Shown: positions 16,932 to 28,900 of the stretch, piece by piece
Layout of the letters: each line of letters starts with the position of its first letter
How positions within the stretch are numbered: position 1 is the stretch's first letter
Origin: Neolewinella xylanilytica
GTDB lineage: Bacteria > Bacteroidota > Bacteroidia > Chitinophagales > Saprospiraceae
Direction of reading: 5' to 3'
NCBI RefSeq assembly: GCF_002934605.1
Contig: NZ_PTJC01000005.1
Coordinates: forward strand, 1,860,001-1,924,000
DNA: 64,000 bases
Translations under genes and position numbers: made by a program
Notes under the pieces: generated by a model
The model's database searches: none
The model's input: the letters and a program-made list of their open reading frames with translations, nothing else
What the model was told of the DNA's origin: nothing

Positions 16932-19900
16932 TTAATACACCTTTACGAAGGTGCTTACCGTGCTGCGATCCGCTTCGACGACTACACTGCGGTAGGTTCC
17001 GGCGGGTAAGTCGGTAGTATCCAGGGTCAGCTGCAGGCGCTCGTCCGTTTTGTCGAACTCCTGGTGGCTGACCGCCCGGCCGCTGCCATCGTACACCCGC
17101 AGCTCGACCCTTCCCCGGTACTCCGAACGTATGCTGACGTTCAGCAGGTTTCGGACCGGATTGGGATATAGGCTGACGAGCGACGCATCCGTAAGCGTAT
17201 TCAAGCCGGTATCCTGATTCGCCGCCGGACGGAACATCGTCATCTCCGTGGACGATTCCCGGCAACTTGGTGCCTCGGGGCCGGTTCCGGACGGGAACAC
17301 GTTGCTTCTAGATACAACGACTTTATCAAGTTGCGTCCCGGATTCCCGGTTAGCCACCGTTAGTACGTGCGACCCGGGGGCGAGGGATAAACGGACGGGA
17401 TTTGCGTCGTCGGTAAGGGCAAACCATTCGAAGCCGTTGGTTAGGAACTGGTTGCCGGAACTGGTTTTCCAAAACTTCATCCAGGGGCCGTCGTCCACCC
17501 GTACCCAGAATGAATTTCTTCCGGGGTCGGGTGCATTCAGCCGAACGAATACGGAGTAATCCGCCGTCTCACTTACCGAGAAGGGAAATACTACCTGCTG
17601 GTCCGGATCATCGGTAGTAGGAGCATCGAAGGAAGACGGGCCGGAAAGCACGACGTAGGTCTGTCCGGAAGCTCCACTGTCCGGAATCCTCTGCCAACCC
17701 GCACCCACATCGGCGCATTCGGCCTCCAGGGCCAGGGGAGTGGAGGTCACCTGGGTAGTAGTCTGGTCCACCAGGCCGGCATCGTCGGTAACCGTAAGGG
17801 TAACCGTGTAAACCCCGGCCGGGAAGGTAACGGAGGTTACCGCTCCCTGGCTAGTGCCTCCATTCCAGGTCCATTCGTAGGTGGAAAGGCTACCGTCGGG
17901 ATCGTAGGATGAACTTCCGTCCAGGGTTACGGTGAACGGGGCATCCCCAGCGAAGGGCCCACCGACGATTACCGCCACGGGCGCCTGCGGAGCGGAAGCC
18001 CCACAGTTGTCGGATGCTTCGCCGAAACCGGTTGGTAAGCGATCTACCTTATTCAGGTGCAGCTTATCCAGCTGGGTCCGACCTTCCCGGTAGGCGATTT
18101 CGATGACGTTCGAGCCGGCGGACAGGTTAATGGTTCCGGGCAGTTTATTCCAGAGGAACTCTTGACCCCGGCTGATACCCCGGCTCCATTGCACCCAGCT
18201 GCCGCCATTCACGCGTACCCAGAAACTGTCGCTGTCCGCGTCGGCGGCCAGCATTCTTCCGAAGACGTAGAAGGTTCCCGCTTCAGCGTTTGCTACCTCG
18301 AAACGGAGGTGGTTAGCTGCTTCATCCGGTGGCGCGGACGTCATGGATCGACGGTCGGGGATGTGTACGTAGGAACCCTGGGAGGCAAGCGCGTTGATCT
18401 CGACGGACCACCGGCTTCCCACCACCGCACATTCTGCTTCCAACCAATAAGCCGTACGGCCTGCCACGGTGCCCTCGCAGGCGTCACCAACGTTGTTGTT
18501 ATTGGCATCTTCCTGGAGGGGGTTAAAAACGGTCGGGCAGTTGTCGGTGGCGTTGCGGACGAAGCCGGCCGGCTGGGTGCAGGCCAACTGACTGTCGGCG
18601 GGGTCCCCGAATCCGTCGCCATCGACATCGCGGTAATAGAGTTCGGCCGACTGCACGGCGGCGTCCAGCGGATTGCAATCGCTTCCGTCGGGTACCCCGT
18701 CGTTATCATCGTCCGGGTCACAAGCATCCCCCAGGCCGTCGCCGTCGAAATCCAGCTGGTCGGGGTTAGCCACGCTAATGCAGTTGTCTCCCGCTACGCG
18801 GACGAAATTCGCCGGTGCTTCACAGGCATCGATGCGGTTGTCCGGATCACCGAGCCCGTCACCGTCGAAATCGGCGTAGAAGGTACCCAGCCGCTGGTCC
18901 GGATTGTAAACGGTCGGACAGTTATCCTCCGCATCCACTATACCGTCCTCATCCAGGTCGGGCTCACCCGGCGTGCCCGAGCAGTTGTTGGCCGTCTCCC
19001 CGAATCCGGTGGGGAAGGAGGCGTCCTTATCCAGGTGGAGCTTATCCAGTTTGGTTCCGTCTTCGCGGTAGGCAAAGTCTATCGTGTGGCTACCCGCACC
19101 GAGCGCAATGGTGCCGTTCGGCTTCAGGTTCCAGGCAAAGCCGGTGGCCCGCTGGATGTTGCGCGTCCAGGCATACCAGCTACCGCCGTTTACCCGAAAC
19201 CAGTAAGAGTCGTCTGCGTTGGTAGCGGCATCGATGCGCGCGAACACGTTGTAGTTGCCCGCTTCCATTTCCGGGGTAATGAACCGGATGTAATTCGCGG
19301 CAACGTCTCCGGGCGAAGTAGCGGTTGAGTTGGAACCCAGTACAACTACGTAGCGACCACCGCTGGCGGCAACATCCTCTACCGTCCTCCAGCTACTTCC
19401 GACGGTAGCACATTCGGCCTCCAGGGTGGTTGCGGTGACGTTTTCGGGGGGTGTGGAGGGACCAACAGTGATGGTCACCACGTCAGTCGCTTCCAACCCT
19501 TGGTCGTCGGTGACGGTCAGGGTAACGGCGTAGGTGCCCGCGGCGAAGGTGAAGGCGGGGCTAGCTCCGGTAAGCCGTTGGCCCGCCCAGTTCCATGCGT
19601 AGGAGGCGACGGTGCCGTCGGGATCGAAGGAATTGCTGCCATCGAAGCGTACCGCGAGGGGCGCCGTACCAGTCGTCGGGGTGGCGGCTGCCACGGCTAC
19701 CGGCGGCTGATTGGTCGGCGTACCGTCGCAGTTGGTGGCGGGATCCCCAAATCCGCTCGGCGGAGTAGTGAGCTGGCTAAGCTGAATCTTATCCAGCTGG
19801 GTCCCATCTTCCCGGTAGGCAAAGTCAACGGTATTGACTCCTTCCGCGAGGGGAATACGGCCGCCGGGTTTCTGGTTCCAGTTAAATCCGCTTCCTCGTT

Positions 19901-22900
19901 GTACATCGCTGTTCCACGCAAACCAGTCCCCGTTGTTGACGCGTAACCAGTAGGAGTCGTCCGTATTGGAGGCCGCGCGTATTCTCGCGAAAACGGTATA
20001 GTCGCCCGCCTCCATGGTGGGGGTGATGAATCGAATCCGGTTTTCCGGGACGTCCGCGGGGGGGAGACTAGTGGCATTGCCCTGTTCCACTACCGCGTAC
20101 CGACCCTCACTGGCCAACGCGTCGGTGACGATCGTCCAGCGGGATCCTACGGTGGCACATTCCGCTTCGAGGATGGCGGTCCTCTTCAAATCGCCGCTCG
20201 TAGGCTGGGTAGCCGTAATGCTGATCACGTCGGTGGCCTCGGCGCCGTCGGTGTCCGTCACCGTGAGCGTCACGTTGTAGCTGCCTTCCGTGAAGCTAAA
20301 CCGGGGCGCTACGCCGGTGAGGCTTCCGGAGCCCCAGTTCCACGCATAGCTCGCAATCGTGCCGTCGCTGTCAAAAGAGCCGCTTCCGTCGAATTGTACC
20401 GCCAGCGGCGCTACCCCGGTGGTGGGGGTGGCCGTAGCCAGGGCCGAAGGCGCAACGTTCGGATCCAAGGACTCCGACAGGATTTCCAGCGCCGAGAGCT
20501 TGGGTTGGTTGGTGCCCCCTACTTCCGGGCGTGCGTCCAATTCCAGATCGATCGTTCCGTCCGTAACGGTTACCTGGAAAGGCTTGACGGTCGCGGTTTC
20601 GGATCCTACATCGGCGATGATGTCGTAATTATCCAGGACGAGGTCTCCTTCCAGGGTAACGTCAAAGATGCGGCTTCCGGTTCCTCCCGTTCCCCCGCCG
20701 CTGGCTCCGAAATAAACCTCGGCGAAGTGCAGATTGATGGTGTAGGTGCCGTTGGGCACGGGTATCGAGTAGCCGAACACCGCCGGGGGGGCGGCACTGC
20801 GTTCGCTTTGGTAGAGCGCGTCTACGGCCGCGGAAGCATTGATGTATTCCTTACCACCAATGAAGTTTACGTCGGTCACGAATTCCTTTCCTCCGTAGGT
20901 AAGGGTCGGTCCACCCGCGTTGATGCGAATGGCTACCGCTGGGGCTTCACCGCAGTCGACGGCCGGAAATACCTCCACGCTGCTGGTGCGGGGGCAGGAA
21001 GCCCGGTCACCCGTACCCGTGGATAGTTGGTAAATGCCGGCCACGGAGACGATGGGGTTGCGTTCGGTAGACGTGAAGTTTGCGGGGCCCGTCCATAAAT
21101 AGGTATCCGTCGAGCTACGGCCGCTGAGTTGGACGCTTCCGGAATCGCAGTCGAGTACTTTTACCAGGCCGTCGTCGTTCGCTTCGACCTCACAAACAAT
21201 CGCGTCATCTTCCACCGTAATGGTGAACGTGGAGGTTGCGGTAAGCAGGTTGTAGTCGGTCGCCGTGACCTGGATGCTGAACTGCTGCGCGAAGGCTTCG
21301 GCGGGTGCGGTCAGGCTGAAGGTGCCGGTTGCCCCGTCGAGGGTGATCCAGGCGGGGAGGGACGCACCGCCGACAAGGGTAGCCGAGTAGCGAAGGCGAT
21401 TCCCGGGATATCCCTTATCGAAGGCCTGCGCCACGGCGTAGTTCTGCGGTTCGTCTACCTGGACCGTCAGATCGGCAATCGGCGCGGCGGTCGGGACACC
21501 TACCGGTCGGGCATTGATCAGATAAGCGGTATTGTCGTTCCAGTCGCAGTTGGCGGAGCCTTGACCGCAGCCCGAACCGATGTAATCCTGATTGACGATG
21601 TACTCGTTCGGGATTACGTTTCCGGATGCGTCGATGGCGCGGTAGATTCTGATCCCGAGAATCTTGTCGGGGTCGGTGCCACTACCCAGGGTGCTGTATC
21701 CGGCAATAGTGATCTGGAAGGGTTCGCTTACGACGTTTGCCCGGTCGCCGGCGATCTCGGTCGACGTATTGCTCCGTTTGGGCAACAGCGTCTGGTGGTA
21801 GAGGTCGCCGTGCTCGTAGCGCAGGGCGCTTACGATCTCGTAGTTCGCGTTTCGCAGGGAGATACCGACGCTGCTGGGTCCGTGCAGGGCCGATAACTGC
21901 ATCATCTGCATCGGCTTCGACGGATCGGCCTGAACGAAGAATCCCGAAAGGATCATATCCCCTTCCGCCCCGGAATCGACTTGTTCGGCGGTCGGGAAAT
22001 CCGAGCTCGGACGCACGATGATGTTGTTGTTCGCATCGCGCCCCAGTTCGGTGGAGAAGCCGAATGCGTCGAAGACCTGCTGCGCTGTGATTTCGTTCCC
22101 CCCCTCCGGACGGATCATGTAGGCACCCCGGAAGGTGGCCCGGGTGTCGGAGGCGTTGTCGGCATTGCTGACCAGAACCAGCGATTCGGTAACCAACCGC
22201 TTTCCGGAACCTCCAGTCGTCACGAAGGTGACGGTGGCATCGACGAAGCCACCCGGAGCAACCGATAGCCCTCCCGCGGGGATCGTTAATCCAGTGACCG
22301 TAAAGTTGGCGGGATTCGTACTCGTGATGTCGGAGATGACCAAGGGATTCGTCCCGTCGTTATGGATACGGACCACGTTCTGATCGTGCATCAAGGTGAC
22401 TTGTCCGATGCTGTTGATCGGATCGTTGTTGCGGTGGAAGGTGAAGAAATCCTCCGCCGGGAAGCCGCGCTGCGTGCCCGGTACTTTGGTCATGTTCTCG
22501 ATCCGTGCCAGGGCCCCGCTGGGTGCCAGCAGGGAGAAGCTTACGGAGTCGGTTGCCTGGTTGCCATTGTTATCCGAGGCGACAAAGCGGACGTGGTAAT
22601 CGAATTGAGCGGCTCCATTGGGGAGGTCGAGCGATAGGGGTCCGGTGTAGTCGGTGAAGGTCACGCCGTCAAGACTGTACTTCAGGGTGTTGATCCCGCT
22701 GCCGGAGCGATCGGTGGCGGAGATGGTGACTACCACATTGCCCCGGTAGTTCCCTTGACCGTCTTCCTGTCCGTCCACGATTGCCGCCACGAGCGGCGGT
22801 GCGTTCGCCACGTCGATCTCGGCAATGTTCAGATAAAGAATTTTGGTATTCCCATCCGCTGTTGCGCCGACGTCGTCCAGGGTAAGCTTGCCGTCCAGTA

Positions 22901-25900
22901 CCTCGACCAGGGCAATGCCGGAACGGTAGTATTCGGCGGCCGTAGGAACGAAATCGTCGATCACGACTACGCCTTCCGCGCGAATGGTGTGTCGGCTGTC
23001 GAGGTAATCCGGGTCACCCGCGGCCAGTTCCACCTGGTAGGTGCCATTCGGGAGGGCGATTTCCCAATCCCGGGGAACGTTGTTGTTGATGCGGTCGAAC
23101 ATATTCAGCGACCGGAGGAGCTTATTCGCATCCGAACTGGCTTCGGTCACACCGCGCTCGGCGCCCCGCGCCTGGGCCGTGTTATCGGTGGGGAGGCGGG
23201 TGGACGGATCGATCCACCCGTATTCCAGCCCGTTGCCCCGGCTACCGTAGGCAAGGCCAACGTCAGCTACATAGCTCGCGGGAGGGGTGAAGGTTCCATC
23301 CTGGAAATTGATCCGCGTACTGTAGATGGCCTCCCGGGTAACGGAAGCCGTAACGAACAGGGTAGCCGGCGCAAAGCCCGGTGCGGTCGCGGTTACGGTT
23401 CCTTCGTAGACGCCTTCGCTCAGCAGCGTAGCGTCGACGGCGAAATCCATGGGGGTACCTAAATCGGTGGAGCCGGGCAATACGATCCAGCTTTCGCTTG
23501 CGATCAGCGTTACCTGGTTGCTACCCAGCGCGGAGCTGGCGGTCAGGGTGCTGCTCCGGCTTGCGGAGACGTCGCCGGTCTGTACGGGAAGGTTTATCGT
23601 TTCCGGATTAAAGGCCAGCACCTGCGCGCCGGCGGCATACGGCTTCACGTTGGTCAGTAGGTAGACGTAGTCCTGATAGTCCCCGTTGCTGGCATCTTCA
23701 AAGGTCACCAGGTAGCTATTGGCGACCAACTGCCCGGTGCGGTCCCGAACCGGATAGATGCGGCTGCGGTGGGCGATTCCGGTATTCAGTACGTCCTCGG
23801 TGTAGTTGACCCGGTTGAAGGTGTTGGACTTCACGTAGATGCCGAAAAAGGCACCGAGGGGGTCAAAACTGGCGGCGGTACCTTCCTCTACCGCGGGGAA
23901 GAGGGTCTGGGCGTTCGGTAGGTCACCCTGTCCGAGTTGCGCGCCGACTTCGTTGAGCGTTACGGTTCCGCCCAGATTGGTGTACCAGCCGAAGGGAAGC
24001 CGCTCGGCGGGAGAGTAGCGGGCGACCGGGATAATACCGACCATTCCCGGTCCGGCTGCTTCGAACAGGGGCACCAGCACTTCCTCACCCATCGGAGCGG
24101 GGGACGTATTGCTGGCCAGGGTAGTCCAGCCGACGTCGATGCCGATGCCGAGCGCGTCCACGACATCCTGCAAGGGAGGCTCTTCACCCCCTTCGAATCC
24201 GGCCTTCTTCAATCCGTGCAGACCGACGGAGAAAGCTTCTCCTTTGTTCCCGTTACCGGCAATGGATAAGCTGGCCTCCTGGTAGCCAAGGTCGGACGAA
24301 TTCAGGTTCGGGGCATACGTGACGGTATACGTCGTGGTTTCACCGGGAGCCAGGGTAGCCGTTGCGGGGCCGGTGAAGGTGAACTGGCTGGCAAAGGGGC
24401 CCTCCAGCGTGACACCGGTGATGGTGAGGTCGGTATTGCCTTCGTTGGTAATGATGACATCTTTCGTGTCCGTGGTTTGCCCCTCGGCATTGGTGGTAAT
24501 CTCGAAGATGCGTTCGGCGGGAGCGGCTGCGATAATCGCTTCGGGCAGGGCCGGGACGTCGGCGCGCAGCAACACGAGTTGCTGATTCAAATTGCCGTCC
24601 CGGTCGTACTGGGCGGCGTAAAGGTTACCGGTCCGAAGGTCCTCTACCACTTCGAGCGGATCGTCCATTCCCTGAAGTCCGGGAACATCGGGGTACTCGG
24701 CGATTACGTCGCCGGAGCTATTGCCCGGTTGGAGCACGAGAATGTCGTCCTGGCCGCTGAAACGCGTCACCAGGAGCATGCCCTTCAACTTGCCGTCAAA
24801 AGCGTTGGATCGATACTCCAGCGCACCGTTTGGCGACTTGTTTTTACCGAAGTCAAAGGCGACCTCCAGGTAATTCGGGTCGGGGCCCAGGTCGCTGGGG
24901 TACTTGTTCACGTCGACGTAGGATGCCTCTACCTGGCCGGGCAGCCCGGAATAGGCCCGGCCGCCGTGGTTGAGCACGAATTCTCCGCGGTAGGGGTTGG
25001 GGTGGCCATGGTAGCTCCCGCCCCTGGATTTGAAGAGCCAGTCTTTCTGTGTTTCGCCGCCCGTGACACCCGGGATAGTAGGATCGGTAAAGTAGGTGCC
25101 GTTGGGACGACGAACGCCACTCCGGTCCGGATCCGCTGTCGTGTAAAGCAACGAAGCCGGAGTATTGGGAGAGTTGGAATTGTTGCCGGCCGTACCGTTC
25201 GTCGGGATGTACATCCAGCCGTTGGAATGGAAAACCATATCGTAGGCGTTCCGAATGCCGGTGGCGAAGAGGGTAACCGGGGAGTCGGCCGAGTACGGGT
25301 TGTAGGTGCCGTCGGACATCGTAGTCCCGGTAGCCGGGGCGGCGTTGATCACGGCGATATTGTCCGTGGTGAACAGGCTCAGGGGAAGTTGGGTCGGCAA
25401 CTTGTCGAGCTCGACGCGCAGCACCGCGGCGGCTAATAGCCGCTCCTTGCGGAAGTTCCAGGCCAGGTCGGGCTCGCCGCCGGCCGAGTTGCTGCCCTGG
25501 ACGATGAAGAGATCGTTGTCGGGGCCTACGATTACACTGTTCGTCAGGTGGTCCTTAGCGGAGCGCGGGAGGTGGATGAGCACGTCCTCCACCGTTTCGA
25601 AATTCGGTCCGCTAATCCGGGTAAGCTTCCCGTCCCACTCCGGCCCGTTCGTGAACGTGAGCGCACTATGGGTGATGTAGGCCACGGGGTTTTCCGGCGT
25701 GGAAGTCGGCGCGAAGGTCAGGCCGATGATCAGCCGGTCGTCGGGTGCCGGCGTACCGGTTACCGGGTGGGTGCTTCCGCGCAGATCGATGGTGAGTTCT
25801 TCCAGGTCGGTGAGGGTTCCGTCATCGGCGATGGTCCAGCGCTTGATGACCTCTCCGGTGGTCGAACCGTAGAGTTTGCCATCCGGGCCGATCACCAGGC

Positions 25901-28900
25901 TGGTGAAGCGATCAATGACCCCTTCGCCCAGCGCGCTTCCCCTGACGGGGGTAAAGCTGACGCCGGTCAGGTCGACGGGCGTATTCGTGTCGTCTTCCGA
26001 AGTCGTAGTGAAGCTGGTGACCAAGGGTTCAAACGGGATGCGGGTGGTGAGGTCGTTCACTTTATTCGCTTCCACGCCGATGATCTCGAAGACGTAGACC
26101 GTCGACTTTTTCAGGTTGGTGGAAGGCGTGAGGGTGATGGCGTCGCCGCCCCCGGTATCGTTGGCGTTGGAGGGCACCTCTTCCAGCCCCGCAGCGGTTT
26201 GTTCGTATAGCTTCACGTTGCCGACCAACGAGTTTTTGTCCAATTCGTATCCCGCCGGCGTGTTGACCACCGCCGTGATCTGGAAGTTGGTCACCGCGAC
26301 CTTGTTTTCCCCGTTGGCGGGGGTGACATCGGAGAAATAAGCGATCGGTGCTCCATTGATGCCACTGATCTCCACCGCCATGATCTTGACGTTGAAACCG
26401 CCGGTGGCTTCCAGGGTGAGCCGACCGTCGGTCAGCGTGACGTTCCCACTGCCGGTGAAGATGTTCTGATTCGTGTTCTGGGTAACGGGGTTGTCGACGA
26501 GTACAACGCCTTCCGAACTGATGCGGTGCCGGACGTTCGGTTCGTTTTCGGTGTCCGTATCGCCGACCGTAACTCGCACCTGATAGCTTCCGTTGGGCAA
26601 GGCAATCTCCCACGATCCGGGAGTGGGGGTTCCGTTGGTGCCGCCGGTGTCGCCATACTGCATGTGGATCAGCGTTTCGGCTAGGGTATTGACATCGGGG
26701 TCCGGGGCGCGGTTCCGACCGTTTCCTTCCAGGCTGACGGGCGTGGTCGTGCCCGGGCTCACCCATCCGAAGGTGTAGGCGCCTTTGTTGGCGTAGGGCT
26801 GGCCATAGTCGCGCAAATATCCCTGCGGGGCTGGCGTAGCGGCGTCTGAAAAGTTGATCCGTAGGGTAGAAGCGACCGGATCTTCCTCGGCCGGCTTTAC
26901 GTTGCGCGCGATGACCACGATATCCTGATAGTCAAATCCGCTGATATGCTCCTCCGTGGCAATTACGTAGGCATTGGCTTCGCCGGGAAGGGCGTAGACG
27001 CGCACGTGGTGAGGAATGGCTCCGGAAAAGGTATTCAGGGCATCTTCACTGTACAGGTGGCGGTTGGCGAAGGCGGGCCAACGGCTATAAAAGCCGAAGG
27101 GCTCACTACCGGGGTCGAAGGAAAGCGATCCGGTCGGGACCGGATTTAGCGTCTGGCCGCTTCCGGCTCCGTTGAGGGCCACGGTGAATAATTCATTCCG
27201 GCTTGCCGGGTCGCCGCTGGTATACCATCCGAACCCGACGATGGGGTTGTTGCTCTCGGGGCCGTAGACGGACAGCACTTCCAGGGTCACGTTGCCGGTG
27301 CCGGTTTGCTCGAACCGCTCTATTTTTAATTCATCCCCGAGCAGGTCGTTGTACGTTTTGCCAGCCGGCAGATCGATGAGGTTAGTGGCTACCTGCTGAT
27401 CGCCAACCGAGATACCCAGTCCGTAAGTATGGAAGATATACTGAAGCGAAGGCTCGTTGGTGCCACCGGTGCCGTCTTTACCCAGTCCACTAAGCCTCAC
27501 CGTAGCGGGAGAAGCATTCCCGGCGGAAACCGTAAGGGTCGCCGCGTGATTGCCCTCCGTGCCGGGGGAGAAGCGAACGGTGAGGGTCGCGGATTCGGTT
27601 GGTGCGAGCTGGGCGGGAAGCGTAGCCGAGGGCAGGCTGAAGGCCGTCGATCCCGTCAGCGTGGCGACGGGATTCAGCAGCGTAGCCGTTCCCGTATTGG
27701 TTACGGAAATAGTAGTTTCCTTTCCGGTCGTTCCGACCACTTCGTCCACTACCACGCGGGAGGGGTTAAGGCTGATCACCGGCTCGTCGGCCATCACCCT
27801 GACGAGGAGGTCCAGCGCCGCGGTTTCGTAGCCGGTAGCCGTGGCAAGTATGGTCGTAGCATACGTTCCTACCGGGAGGTTGGGCTGTACCCTGAAGCTG
27901 AGGGCCCCCGGAGCGGGATCGATCGGTAGGATCAACCAGCCGGACGCATCGGCATCTTCGGAGAACGAGATCTCCGGTGTACCGCTATCGCTTACCGACA
28001 GCGTGGATACCAGGGCCGGGATGGTAGCTCCTTCCGCATAGGAGACCTGGATGCTTTCCGGAGAGAAGCTGAGGAAAGCCGGGGGGGCTTCTGCCTCGAT
28101 CGTGAAGTTGTTAAAGACGAACTTCATTGGCTCCGTTACCGCAGCGCGTCGATGGGTGCCGTGGATGCCCGCGAAAGACAGCGAGGGGGTGGCGGGATCG
28201 TTGTCGTGATCCCGGCCGGTTAGGAACCCCGTGGGCAATACCACCGAGTTGACGCCCAACTCGGTAACCAGCACTTCCGGGTTCTGATTGATCTGGTAAT
28301 ACCCTTGCAGGATGCCGGTAGCGGGGTCGATCTCCATCCGCAGGCGAAGGGTGGAAGCAGTCGCCGGCACGATTGCCGCGTCTATCTCCGTGATTACTAC
28401 GACAGCGGGGTTGGCCGGGTCCAGATGTTCCAGCGAGAGCTGCACCTGCTGTTCGGTATCGCTTCGCTTGATCACGACCAGTTTGGCGAAGTTGTCACCA
28501 TCGAGGCCGTACCACAGCCCCGCCTGTTGGAAGTTGTTGCCGGCGCTCTGGGTGTAATCCGGTTGATCCAGTACGGTGGTGATCGTGAACGGCGTCGTCT
28601 GTGGCGTCAAGCCCACCCCAAGGGCGTTTACCTGGCTATTGTTGTCGCTACTGGCCGGAGGTAGCTCGTAGTTAATACCCTTGGTGGTCGTTACGATTAG
28701 TTTTCCACCGGAAATGGCGAGCAGGTCTTCCTCCAGGCCCGGTACGGAGGGAGTGGAAGGGGTGGCCGGAAACTGGTTGATGGCGGGCGGATCGACCATC
28801 GTGAAACCCGAGCCGATGATGCCACCGGCATCCCCTTCGAACGATAGGTCGAGCGGAAGGGATACGGCGATCGCGCTACAGGGCAGCGGACTAAGCGGGC

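Noticed and set aside
18470-18970. Regular GC-rich short repeats that could suggest a CRISPR array or tandem repeat (also 35400-38115)
   Set aside because: They are in frame and encode thrombospondin type 3 calcium-binding repeats; spacing and divergence do not fit a CRISPR array.
18057-19328. 423-codon plus-strand frame opposite protein C (and similar ones at 31356-32558 and 37303-38244)
   Set aside because: Antisense shadows created by repeated PKD, concanavalin-like and calcium-repeat coding sequence; the protein on the other strand is unambiguous.
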